A DNA stretch of 10,877 bases from Anaerolineae bacterium (GCA_016929205.1 JAFGJF010000105.1:1-10877), one strand, 5' to 3'. Numbered from the stretch's first letter, positions 1 to 7,505 are shown. Notes: generated from the letters alone by a model not told the origin. A program made the numbers and translations.

Positions 1-474
1 CTTGCGCTTGGCGGCCTCTATAACCACTTTGCCAGCAAGGAGGATATCCTCGCCGCAGTCATGATGGAGCGCAACCCCTACCTGGACATTGTGCCCGCGC
101 TGGAGGCGGCCCAGGGGGCAACGGTGGAAGAGTTGGTACGCGACGCCGCAGCCGGAATGCTGGCGGCCCTGGGAAATCGTCCCGACGATCTGCAACTGAT
201 GTTTATCGAGATCGTCGAGTTCAAAGGGCAACATTTTCCCCAGCTTTTCGAGAGCTTGTTTCCGCACATGATCGGTTTTGCGCAAAAGCTTGTACAGGTG
301 AACGGTGACCTCCGGCCGATTCCCCCACCCACCCTGATTCGCGCTTTCGTGGGGTTCTTTTTCGCCTACTTTATGACCGAGTGGCTCATGGGAGATCAGT
401 TCCTATCCGAATCCCGGCAGGGGGCCTTTGACGATTTTGTGGACATTTACCTGCACGGCATTCTCGTACAATAG
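1..474 (+). CDS. TetR/AcrR-family transcriptional regulator, 5'-truncated by the window edge
   Basis: The reading frame is open from base 1 and ends with TAG at 472-474, leaving 157 codons. The first codons read GLYNHFASKEDIL, the end of the TetR helix-turn-helix (recognition helix and following helix), so the gene starts upstream of the window and the ATG at 61 is internal. The rest is the ligand-binding and dimerisation domain, mostly helical, with a hydrophobic stretch near FVGFFFAYFMTEWL as in TetR C-terminal domains. It lies 9 bases upstream of an ABC exporter ATPase on the same strand, and its stop codon overlaps that gene's Shine-Dalgarno. Inference: it is co-transcribed with the exporter and represses it, released by an exported compound. 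The ligand cannot be read from the sequence. Confidence 0.88.
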   Translation, partial: LALGGLYNHFASKEDILAAVMMERNPYLDIVPALEAAQGATVEELVRDAAAGMLAALGNRPDDLQLMFIEIVEFKGQHFPQLFESLFPHMIGFAQKLVQVNGDLRPIPPPTLIRAFVGFFFAYFMTEWLMGDQFLSESRQGAFDDFVDIYLHGILVQ

Positions 475-483
475 GAGAAAATC

Positions 484-1416
484 ATGTCAAGTGCTATCGC
501 GCTACACAACGTCACTCGTTGTTACGGCGACCATGTCGCCGTAGACAACCTGTCTTTCCAGGTCCAATCGGGCGAGATTTTTGGGCTGCTCGGGCCCAAC
601 GGCGCGGGCAAGACGACGACGGTCAACCTGATCACCGGCCTGTTGCGGCGGCACAGCGGCGAGGTACACGTATTGGGGTTCGATCCACAGGTCGAGCCGC
701 GCCAGGTACGGCAGCGCATCGGGTTGGTACCCCAGGAGACGAATCTCTACGCCGACCTGAGCGCCGTAGACAACCTGTGGCACCACGCCGCGCTCTACTG
801 TGCCGACCTTTCCGTCGTGAAAGAGCGGATCGAGGGCCTGTTGCAGTTGATGAGGCTCTGGGAGCGGCGCAAAGACCGCGTGGGAACCTATTCCGGGGGG
901 ATGAAGCGCCGCCTGGCTTTGGCTCGCGCGCTGCTGCACGATCCTGAGGTTATCCTGTTCGACGAACCTACGCTCGGTGTGGACGTGCAGGGGCGGCACG
1001 CCCTGTGGGAGCACATCAAGGCACAACAGGCGCAGGGCAAGACCTTTATCGTCTCGACCAACGACATGATGGAAGCCGATGCCTTGTGCGACCGGTTGGT
1101 GATCGTTGACCTCGGCCAGGCGATGGCGCTGGATTCCCCCGAGCACCTCAAATCCGATTTGCAGCGCGACATCGTCACCCTGCGCACCACGCCCGCAATT
1201 CAAACCCCAGAGTCAGTGTTTGCCGGCCTGGGAGTAGAGGCCGTAACGCACGTCCCGCCCGATCAATTGCGCCTGGAAGTGAGCGATGCCGAAAGCATCG
1301 CCGGCGAACTGGTCGCCCGGGTGACCGCCGCGCACCGGTTGGAATCCATTCGTATCGCCAGGCCCTCGCTGGACGATGTGTTCCTGCATCACACGGGCCG
1401 GGCGTTGAGGGAGTGA
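484..1416 (+). CDS. ABC exporter ATP-binding protein (drug/ABC-2 type)
   Basis: This 310-residue cytoplasmic ATPase powers the two permeases encoded downstream. Visible motifs are Walker A GPNGAGKTT (37-45), the Q-loop Gln in VPQE (Q84), the signature YSGGM (136-140), Walker B VILFDE (156-161) and the D-loop region GVD. The tail after about residue 220 ends in SLDDVFLHHTGRALRE, which resembles the C-terminal extension of daunorubicin/CcmA-type exporter ATPases. The ATG at 484 is preceded by AGGAG (473-477), which overlaps the TetR stop. The switch (H-loop) position reads STNDMMEAD, so Asn193 stands where His is usual; some exporters of this group share that change. The permease starts 3 bases after the stop. 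Substrate unknown. Confidence 0.95.
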   Translation: MSSAIALHNVTRCYGDHVAVDNLSFQVQSGEIFGLLGPNGAGKTTTVNLITGLLRRHSGEVHVLGFDPQVEPRQVRQRIGLVPQETNLYADLSAVDNLWHHAALYCADLSVVKERIEGLLQLMRLWERRKDRVGTYSGGMKRRLALARALLHDPEVILFDEPTLGVDVQGRHALWEHIKAQQAQGKTFIVSTNDMMEADALCDRLVIVDLGQAMALDSPEHLKSDLQRDIVTLRTTPAIQTPESVFAGLGVEAVTHVPPDQLRLEVSDAESIAGELVARVTAAHRLESIRIARPSLDDVFLHHTGRALRE

Positions 1417-1419
1417 CCG

Positions 1420-2493
1420 ATGAACCGCTTTCGTCTGCTTTTGTTGAACGAGTTCAAACTTGCTCGCACCGCGCTGCCTATCCACCTGGTAGCTATCCTC
1501 CAGCCCATGCTGATGTACCTGCTTATGACAGAGGTGTTGGTCTTTGCGACCTTTGACATGGTTGTGGCGCAGCCGGCGACCGATGAAGGGCGTGCCTTGG
1601 TGGCGGCGATGCGGGAGGTGGGATCGCCCATCGGCCTGCCGTACATCAATCCCATCATCGTGAGTCCAGAGGAAGCGGCGCAGATGGCAAGCTCGACGTT
1701 CCGTCAGATGATTACGGTCGAATCCCACGATGGCGTCCCCACAGCGGTGCAGCGCTTCAGCCTGATTGACAGCAATCAGGTCAAGAACCTGCGCAACCGG
1801 CTGACGGCGGCTGCGTTGCGCCTGTGGAACGAAGCGCTGGGCGATGCGGCTGTGACCATCGAGGAGCATCCGTGGCTGCCGGAAGACGTGCCGTACACGG
1901 TCTACTTTGGTTTGGCCATGCTGCCGATGGCGACGTTTGTCGGCGCGGTTTTTATCGGGGGGATTCTCACCGCTCAAGATTTCGAGTTCCGCACGATCGG
2001 AGAGTTCCGTCTGGCGCCCATCGCCCCGGTCTGGATATTGGGGGCACGCCTGGTGCGGCTGGTGCTCTCGGCGTTTCTTTCGGCGGGGGCGATGGTGTTG
2101 GCCCTGGGCTGGCAGACCGGCTATTGGCCCGATTCCTTGTGGCGAGTGGGCCTGATCTTGTTGCCGATCGCCATCGTGGGCGGCAGTCTGGGCATCATCA
2201 TTGGGTTTGTGTTCCGCCGCAGTATCCCATCGCTGCTGACCGGGCTGATCGCCGCGATCGGGAGCTGGATTCTCGGCGGGGCGTTTGGCCTGGTGTCCGG
2301 CTTTGGCCAAGTCTACCAGGGAATCAGCCGCCTGACGCCCAACGTCTACGCCGTTGAGTTACTTTTCCCCCGGTACTATGGCACAAAAGTCGGCGATCCT
2401 CGATCCTCGATCCTCGCGCTGGCGCTGTTCAGTGTGGGTTTGCCGGCGTTCGCGTTTTTTGCGTATCGTTGGAGAGTGCTGAAACAGGAGTGA
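1420..2493 (+). CDS. ABC-2 type permease, first subunit
   Basis: This 357-residue integral membrane protein shows the ABC-2 exporter layout: a short cytoplasmic N-terminus, one hydrophobic segment (about 22-46), a large extracytoplasmic domain (about 47-159), then five further membrane segments (about 160-184, 208-230, 243-265, 270-295, 329-351). The stretch LTPNVYAVELLF near 305-316 matches the usual P-N-x-Y-A-V/x element before the last segment. It follows the ATPase by 3 bases and precedes a second, different permease by 1 base, so a heterodimeric membrane part with one shared ATPase is likely. A threefold heptamer repeat lies in codons around 325-332. Substrate unknown. Confidence 0.9.
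   Translation: MNRFRLLLLNEFKLARTALPIHLVAILQPMLMYLLMTEVLVFATFDMVVAQPATDEGRALVAAMREVGSPIGLPYINPIIVSPEEAAQMASSTFRQMITVESHDGVPTAVQRFSLIDSNQVKNLRNRLTAAALRLWNEALGDAAVTIEEHPWLPEDVPYTVYFGLAMLPMATFVGAVFIGGILTAQDFEFRTIGEFRLAPIAPVWILGARLVRLVLSAFLSAGAMVLALGWQTGYWPDSLWRVGLILLPIAIVGGSLGIIIGFVFRRSIPSLLTGLIAAIGSWILGGAFGLVSGFGQVYQGISRLTPNVYAVELLFPRYYGTKVGDPRSSILALALFSVGLPAFAFFAYRWRVLKQE
2394..2414 (+). repeat. Three perfect tandem copies of heptamer CGATCCT inside the permease gene
   Basis: CGATCCT occurs at 2394-2400, 2401-2407 and 2408-2414 without mismatch. Three copies make 21 bases, so the present state is in frame. Gain or loss of one unit would shift the frame before the last membrane segment of the first permease. 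Confidence 0.9.
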
Positions 2494-2494
2494 C

Positions 2495-3607
2495 ATGAGA
2501 CGCTTTTGGATACTCTTTTTAACCGAGATCAAAGCCCTGATGAGGGATCCCATCTCCGTCCTGGGAGGATTCATCGCCCCCGGCATCCTGATGGTTGCCT
2601 TTGGGTTGTTGTTTGGCGGGCGATTGACTTTCAAGATCGCCGTGTTCAATCATGACACCGGACCGTGGGGAGATGTCCTGCGCCAGACGATTGATGAGGT
2701 CATCTCCCCGTTTGGGACACCCTATTACGACGTTTCCAAGCTGTCCGAAGATCGTGCCTGGGATGCGTACCATGCCCACGCCCTGGATGGCGTGTGGGTC
2801 ATCCCCCCGGATTTTTCGGCGCGGCTGGATGCGGGGCAGCACCCCATCATCGAGATGCACTTTGACAACTATAACGACGACCGGGCCAAGAACCACCGCA
2901 TCTACTCGGCAGAGATCGTATGGCGCTTTTACGAAAAGATCGGCCGGCCCGGCCCGCCCCTGGCCCTGGCCGAGGAATACCCGCGCCCGGAGATGATCCA
3001 TTGGTTCCCGTTGATTGCAGTAGGACTGGTCCTGCTCGGCGTAAGCCTCGGTGGCCTGTTTAACATCTTTTTGCTTACCTACAAGGAACACCTGGCCAGG
3101 ATCACACTGGAATACGGGCTGGCCCCGCGCTCGCTGGCGTGGATTTTATTCCCCAAGGTGCTGCTCGCGCTTCTTATGGCGCTGGTGACCGGGACGGCGC
3201 TGCTGTTCGTGGTCTACCTTTGGGTCGGCGTCTGGCCGGGCCGTTTTCTGTGGGCCGTGTGGCTACTCTTTGGATTGGTGGCGCTCTTTTGGGCTTCTGT
3301 CGGCCTGGTGCTCGGCATACGCATACGGCACTATATGGCCGGAGCGATAACCGGCGTCTTGGGCGGAGTGATCGTCTTTTTCATTGGCGGTGGGCTGGCC
3401 CCGGTGCGCCAAAACTGGGACAAAGTGATTTGGCCCGCCTGGCTATTTCCCAACACCTACGCCGTAGACCCCGTGCGTGACCTGGTTCTCTTCCGGTCCT
3501 GGCCAACCGATTGGACCCCAACGCTGTTCGCGTTGATAGGATTTGCTCTTATGAGCCTGGTGGGGGGAATGGTTTTGGCCGCCCGCCGGTTGCGGCGGTT
3601 GGGCTAG
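2495..3607 (+). CDS. ABC-2 type permease, second subunit
   Basis: This 370-residue membrane protein has the same topology as the upstream permease but a clearly different sequence. One segment lies at about 20-42, followed by an extracytoplasmic domain (about 43-168) and five segments (about 170-195, 218-242, 252-276, 282-302, 342-363). WLFPNTYAVDPVRDL (316-330) is the counterpart of the P-N-x-Y-A-V element in the first permease. The start ATG at 2495 sits one base after the preceding stop, with AGGAG just upstream inside the previous gene's end, so the two are translationally coupled. The last residues (AARRLRRLG) are basic, as expected of a cytoplasmic tail. It closes the TetR-ATPase-permease-permease operon. 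The transported compound is not identifiable. Confidence 0.9.
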   Translation: MRRFWILFLTEIKALMRDPISVLGGFIAPGILMVAFGLLFGGRLTFKIAVFNHDTGPWGDVLRQTIDEVISPFGTPYYDVSKLSEDRAWDAYHAHALDGVWVIPPDFSARLDAGQHPIIEMHFDNYNDDRAKNHRIYSAEIVWRFYEKIGRPGPPLALAEEYPRPEMIHWFPLIAVGLVLLGVSLGGLFNIFLLTYKEHLARITLEYGLAPRSLAWILFPKVLLALLMALVTGTALLFVVYLWVGVWPGRFLWAVWLLFGLVALFWASVGLVLGIRIRHYMAGAITGVLGGVIVFFIGGGLAPVRQNWDKVIWPAWLFPNTYAVDPVRDLVLFRSWPTDWTPTLFALIGFALMSLVGGMVLAARRLRRLG

Positions 3608-3613
3608 TTTTTG

Positions 3614-3729
3614 GTGCGAAATAGCAGCTAGCGCTCGTAGCCCTCGTCCTCGAGGGCGTTGTGCGAAAAGGCACGGTGCGTTTCGATATGCTGGAACGCC
3701 CCCGAGGCGGGGGCTTGAGCATTTCGCAC
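3614..3729. other. Structured intergenic segment: outer inverted repeat enclosing three hairpins
   Basis: A perfect 9-bp inverted repeat, GTGCGAAAT (3614-3622) and ATTTCGCAC (3721-3729), encloses three further hairpins. These are GCCCTCG/CGAGGGC (3640-3646 with 3651-3657), a weaker CGAAA/TTTCG (3664-3668 with 3681-3685) and GCCCCCG/CGGGGGC (3698-3704 with 3708-3714). The layout resembles a multi-branched RNA. A near copy of the left arm, GTGCGAAAA, sits at 3661-3669 and could pair with the right arm instead. No strong T-tract follows any hairpin. It could be the operon's termination region, a small structured RNA or a short palindromic element. No known RNA family was recognised. Confidence 0.55.
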
Positions 3730-3797
3730 TGTAAACTAGGCCAAGTGTACAGTCGTTTTGATAAAGAATCCAGAACGCGACCTTCGACGAAAGAAAC

Positions 3798-3826
3798 TTG
3801 CTGTTTGTCGGACGAGATTGTATAAT
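3798..3826 (+). promoter_or_regulatory. Sigma70-like promoter of the toxin-antitoxin cassette
   Basis: A -35 TTGCTG (3798-3803) and a perfect -10 TATAAT (3821-3826) are separated by 17 bases. Transcription would begin near 3833, about 25 bases before the antitoxin ATG. It is the only good promoter match between the ABC operon and the cassette. Confidence 0.7.
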
Positions 3827-3858
3827 AAGGCTAGACTGATCTGAAATTGAGGTGTGAT

Positions 3859-4110
3859 ATGACCATAACCACTCTGAAACGCCAGTTCATCACAGATAAA
3901 GAGGGACATCCTATCGCCGTTATCCTACCAATGGAGGAATTTGCGCTGGTAAAGGATATACTCGATCGGCGATCCCCGACAACCGACGAGGCCGATAAAC
4001 TCGCCCAAATCGAGCAAGCAGCTCAAGATCCTCTCTTTATGGCAGACCTGCGCGAGACGATGTCGGCATTTGCCGAGGCCGACGCCGAATGGTGGGAACC
4101 AACTCAATGA
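3859..4110 (+). CDS. Antitoxin-like protein (Phd/YefM-type), partner of PemK/MazF toxin
   Basis: This 83-residue protein begins MTITTLKRQFITDKEG and contains HPIAVILPMEEFALVKDIL, the strand-helix pattern typical of the N-terminal DNA-binding domain of Phd/YefM-type antitoxins. A polar, acidic helical C-terminus ends in AEWWEPTQ, the sort of tail that wraps a toxin. The ATG at 3859 is preferred: GAGGTG (3849-3854) precedes it at a workable distance, whereas the in-frame TTG at 3847 would overlap that site. The stop overlaps the toxin start in ATGA (4107-4110), so the two are translationally coupled. By analogy with the family it should neutralise the toxin and repress its own promoter. Family assignment is moderate because the sequence is short. 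Confidence 0.75.
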   Translation: MTITTLKRQFITDKEGHPIAVILPMEEFALVKDILDRRSPTTDEADKLAQIEQAAQDPLFMADLRETMSAFAEADAEWWEPTQ

Positions 4111-4454
4111 AGTATCAATGGCACATTTTCTTTGCCGTGCTTGACCCCATACGGGGATCGGAGCAAGCTGGCAGGCGTCCCGTGCTTGTCGTCAGTCGAG
4201 AGCGGATCAACCAACTGCTCCCTGTGGTCAACGTAATTCCTCTGACCTCTGGCAAGTCTGATGCACGCATCATCTATCCCAACGAGGTTCTGCTTCCTGC
4301 TGGCACGGCCGGTCTGCGAGTAGATTCTATTGCCTTGTGCTATCAAATACGTACCCTGGACAAGAGTCGACTAGGTCAAGACCTGGGTGAACTGGACGAC
4401 GTGAACCTGCAACGAGAACTCTTTGAGGCAATCCGGTTTCAGTTGGATATGTAG
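4107..4454 (+). CDS. mazF: PemK/MazF-family mRNA-interferase toxin
   Basis: This 115-residue protein has the MazF/PemK signature set: GSEQAGRRPVLVVS (17-30), VIPLTS (43-48) and LRVDSIALCYQIRTLDKSRL (70-89). The equivalents of the catalytic Arg and Thr/Ser of MazF are present as Arg24 and Thr47/Ser48. Members of this family cut RNA at short sequence motifs and stall translation. The start at ATG 4107 is chosen because it overlaps the antitoxin stop (ATGA) and gives a normal N-terminus; an in-frame ATG at 4089 would add six residues inside the antitoxin gene. The cleavage motif cannot be predicted here. It likely stabilises this region or responds to stress. Confidence 0.9.
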   Translation: MKYQWHIFFAVLDPIRGSEQAGRRPVLVVSRERINQLLPVVNVIPLTSGKSDARIIYPNEVLLPAGTAGLRVDSIALCYQIRTLDKSRLGQDLGELDDVNLQRELFEAIRFQLDM

Positions 4455-4758
4455 ACCAACGGCCTCACGTTTTCTCATCTCTCGATTCTACGCTCGATGT
4501 ACGTCTCTCACGAACGCCCCTTAGTCAACACTTTTTGGAAAGGGCTACCGATTGGAGTACCAGTTGACGTTTGACCTGGCTACATAAGCAGCAGAGGGCC
4601 GACAGACTGGAAGTGCCGGTTTTTTTTGCCGTGGGAATATGTGTTCTGCTTGAGAAGCATTACCGCCCCTACACAACTTTTGGATTGACGGTGGGATGGC
4701 TCCCCACTACGCCACCAATCAGCAACCGGGTTTTCTTTCTCCAAGATTCTTGCACCGT
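4455..4758. other. Intergenic segment between toxin gene and transposase fusion
   Basis: No convincing gene lies in these 304 bases. They hold a run of eight T (4620-4627) without a clear stem before it. An imperfect hairpin combines GATT/AATC and GGTGG/CCACC (4683-4694 with 4712-4720) and has no T-tract. The segment should contain the left end of any mobile element carrying the fused transposase. The sequence from 4524 (GTCAACACT) loosely resembles the inverse of 7591-7600, but this is weak. Confidence 0.4.
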
Positions 4759-7491
4759 TTATTCATCCTGCGCATCGAACATATCAACATCTCTTTCTCC
4801 TGAAAACAGAAACCTGAGGAACGATTTACCCCGAAAGCGGCATGTTTGCCTGATACCTAATAGTCGCAGGTAATCTGGCATAAGGGATTTGAAGAAGAAA
4901 CCCGATATTTTCTCTTGCACAGTGAGGTGTCTGAGAGCTCTTTCGGCACTATTATTATTCCAGGGTATCCCATTATGTTCAACAAAAGTGAATAAACTAC
5001 TTCGGTATCTTTCAAAGCGTTGCTGGTACTTAATGGCCAAGTCAGATCTATAACGTTTATCAATGATCATTGTTTTGTAAAAGTTGTCGATTTTATGCTT
5101 GAACCTATCGAGATATCGTTTTCTCAAGCCATTTTCTTGTAAAACTTCCATAATGGGTACAAAAAGGTTTCTCACTTCTAGAACAAAGGCCTCAAACTCA
5201 GCATCAAAGGGTGCTGCCCAGAGATCATTGTTGAGATCGCGAATCAAGTGTACCCAGCATTTCTGCTGTCTGCATTGCATAGAATCATAGCCAGGATAGA
5301 AATCGGAGATTAGAGTACCACCGTAATCAGTCAAAAACTCGTGCGCGATGGCCGCTTCTCTCGTCTCGCTAAGCTTGAAAACTACCTCTATACCGTTTGT
5401 AAATACCCATATGTACTGATCTCCTTCACCCTTGATGTTAACTGGGGTCTCATCGACGTGAATGAACGGACTTTCCAACAAACGTTGAGAGATGATCTCT
5501 TCGGTCTCAGCATACTGACAACCGAGGTCCCTCACAAAAACTGGAAGAGCCGCCATCGGCATTTTTACGGCGAACTGTTCCTCTGTCAGCTCAGTAATGC
5601 TTTCATATGGCATACGAAGAGCTATCCGCAGATATACGTGCCAAGCCTTAAATTTATCCCCGTAGAGTTGAGCAATGCCGAATTTTCTAAGGCTGGGCGG
5701 TGCATAACTCTTATAGCATTTTGGACAATACCCTTGGCTTCCCACGTATTCCGTTACAGTTTTCCTGATCCCACTTGGCGTTCGGGCCAGATCAATGATC
5801 AATCTTTTCGATTTTCGTTCTGTTGGCCGAAGTATAGAGTCCTCACATCTAGGACAAGACCTCCTTTGCGGTACTTGGACTATTCTTGTGGGTTTTGGTC
5901 TTTTGCCACGCCGACGACGGGCCTTCTGAGTAGAAAGCTCTTCCTCTCGTCCCTTCTCTCCTTGCTGCTGTCGAAAGCTAACCTTCTTTTTATTATAGTC
6001 CGCATGAGCTGATTTAAGGAGTGCTTCAAACTGACTGTGAACCCTCTTACTCTCTTCTGTGACATGGCATTTGGGTTGATTGACAAAATCAACGTTAAAT
6101 ATCGTGTCAGCCGAGCCTTTGATCTTCGTGAGTTCATCAGCTAGCAACTTCAGAGCTTGGCAATCCTCCCGGTTGTAGGTTATCAACAGATCTTGGTACC
6201 GTGCATCGCAGGTTCCATCCCACCGAGATCGCCAGACAAGGCTTTGCAGGCCAGAAGCATCCGGCGATGTCCAAGTCGCTCCAATGAACGCGCCGATGTC
6301 CTTCAACCGGTTTGAGCGTACCGGAAAGTATACTTTGCCATAGATGTGAGTGTTGACATTGACCAAGCGACTTTTGAGGGTTTCACTATCGGTTTTGTAA
6401 CGCCTCGTCAGTTTGGCAACCGCGCGTGACTCATAACTGCCGTAATGATAGATAGGTGCATCGGGATACTGGTCGACTTTTTCCACGAATTGCTGCCATA
6501 TCTGAGCCTCATCTTCACGGGCGTTAGCCCAAAAGGAATAGTGTTTACAGTTGTCATCCTCACACACCAACAGACCTATGAGATACTCGTATTGCTGGTC
6601 AGGAACGCCTTCAATGTCCAGGAACAGCTCAACGGGCTTCCTGTCCAGTTCGGGTAGGTCTTGCAGGTAAATCTTGCCCGTCCTTATCGCCAGCGCCTGC
6701 AATTCCGGCTTGTGTACCGCTGGTAGCGGATTCTTGGGGCGCTTTTTCCGCCGCCGTGGTTTGTACAGATAAGAAAGTTGCTTGACAGTAAAGATGCCCT
6801 TTTTCTCGTAACGGCGAATCACTTTGGCCATTACACGATCTAGCAAGCTGAGATTGTCTTCTTTTTCTGCTTGTGCCCTGCACAAAAGCCGAAACTGGCA
6901 ATATGGACAGTGTTTGTTCAGAATCAAAGGCGGCAGTTCGGGAGATGCGGCTTGAGTCCATTCCTGTAGGTCTTCGAGCAAGGGCGCAAGCGTTTTGCCG
7001 CTGTTTTCCAGTTTTACTCTATGCGACTTTGGCCCCATCCCGACGATCCTGCCCACCGCGGGCAGCGTGCCCTGAATTTGCTCCACAGCGCAAGCGGCGA
7101 AAAACAGCTCCAGTTTTTGATCTTTGCTGATACGGTGCGTGCCCACAAAGGTCGTTGGCTCGTAGCTATGTTCACCCAGTGACGAAGACGACGCTACCTT
7201 TGTCAAGATACCACAGGTAGCTTCAAACACTCCAGCCCGGAGCGTTACATTGGTGAAGAAATCGCTCCCATTTCCGAGATCACCAGTACTGTATTGGCAT
7301 ACGGTGGGGTGTTCTCGTCGAAATGAGGCCAAGTAAGCGTCTCGATTGGCAATTTTGCGCTGTTCTAGGATGCGCACATACTCGTGAGGTGCCCCTTCCT
7401 CATCGCTGTACAGCAGCATGTGCGCCTTTCGCGGACATTGGACATAGGAAACTAGGACTTCAGAGGTGATGGTTTTGTTTACGTTTGTCAC
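4759..7491 (-). CDS. Fusion protein: TM0106-type RecB/Cas4-like domain + DEDD exonuclease domain + IS66-type DDE transposase
   Basis: Residues are numbered from the ATG at 7497. Residues 1-215 resemble the Cas4-like part of TM0106 RecB-like proteins: Cys21 in QCPRK plus CPYC (197-200) and Cys206 form a four-Cys Fe-S set. The PD-(D/E)XK residues seem replaced (FEATCGIL, YEPTTFVGTHR). Residues 290-460 form a DEDD-type exonuclease: LDIEG (D294, E296), YHYGSYE (E356), YNREDC (D445). A basic linker (525-540, ARRRRGKRPKP) leads to a CPRC/CPKC zinc ribbon (548-594), then an IS66 catalytic domain with HVDET (D682), SDFYPGYD (D732) and NNNSAERALR (E852). AAGGAGG (7499-7505) abuts the ATG at 7497 too closely, so GTG 7491 (spacing 7) is the likelier start. 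The frame is open throughout. Inference: a transposase that gained nuclease modules; its activity is unknown. A decayed but unbroken copy cannot be excluded. Confidence 0.88.
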   Translation of the reverse strand: MTNVNKTITSEVLVSYVQCPRKAHMLLYSDEEGAPHEYVRILEQRKIANRDAYLASFRREHPTVCQYSTGDLGNGSDFFTNVTLRAGVFEATCGILTKVASSSSLGEHSYEPTTFVGTHRISKDQKLELFFAACAVEQIQGTLPAVGRIVGMGPKSHRVKLENSGKTLAPLLEDLQEWTQAASPELPPLILNKHCPYCQFRLLCRAQAEKEDNLSLLDRVMAKVIRRYEKKGIFTVKQLSYLYKPRRRKKRPKNPLPAVHKPELQALAIRTGKIYLQDLPELDRKPVELFLDIEGVPDQQYEYLIGLLVCEDDNCKHYSFWANAREDEAQIWQQFVEKVDQYPDAPIYHYGSYESRAVAKLTRRYKTDSETLKSRLVNVNTHIYGKVYFPVRSNRLKDIGAFIGATWTSPDASGLQSLVWRSRWDGTCDARYQDLLITYNREDCQALKLLADELTKIKGSADTIFNVDFVNQPKCHVTEESKRVHSQFEALLKSAHADYNKKKVSFRQQQGEKGREEELSTQKARRRRGKRPKPTRIVQVPQRRSCPRCEDSILRPTERKSKRLIIDLARTPSGIRKTVTEYVGSQGYCPKCYKSYAPPSLRKFGIAQLYGDKFKAWHVYLRIALRMPYESITELTEEQFAVKMPMAALPVFVRDLGCQYAETEEIISQRLLESPFIHVDETPVNIKGEGDQYIWVFTNGIEVVFKLSETREAAIAHEFLTDYGGTLISDFYPGYDSMQCRQQKCWVHLIRDLNNDLWAAPFDAEFEAFVLEVRNLFVPIMEVLQENGLRKRYLDRFKHKIDNFYKTMIIDKRYRSDLAIKYQQRFERYRSSLFTFVEHNGIPWNNNSAERALRHLTVQEKISGFFFKSLMPDYLRLLGIRQTCRFRGKSFLRFLFSGERDVDMFDAQDE

Positions 7492-7497
7492 GATCAT

Positions 7498-7505
7498 TCC
7501 TCCTT
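7498..7505 (-). promoter_or_regulatory. Strong Shine-Dalgarno deciding the start of the fusion gene
   Basis: Read on the - strand this is AAGGAGGA. It touches the ATG at 7497-7495 but stands seven bases from the GTG at 7491-7489, a normal spacing, which favours GTG as the start. Confidence 0.6.

Noticed and set aside
1213..2310. Long - strand open frame (365 codons) opposite the first permease
   Set aside because: It is antisense to a clear ABC-2 permease and rich in Gln, Arg, His and Pro, as GC-rich shadow frames are.
3640..3714. Hairpins after the ABC operon as ordinary rho-independent terminators
   Set aside because: Stems are strong but no T-tract follows any of them on the + strand; a rho-independent call is not supported.
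4571..4873. + strand open frame overlapping the 3' end of the fusion gene
   Set aside because: No ribosome site or family resemblance; its second half is antisense to the transposase C-terminus.
5341..6012. + strand open frame (223 codons) inside the transposase fusion
   Set aside because: It is antisense to conserved IS66 and linker sequence and has no ribosome site or recognisable motif.
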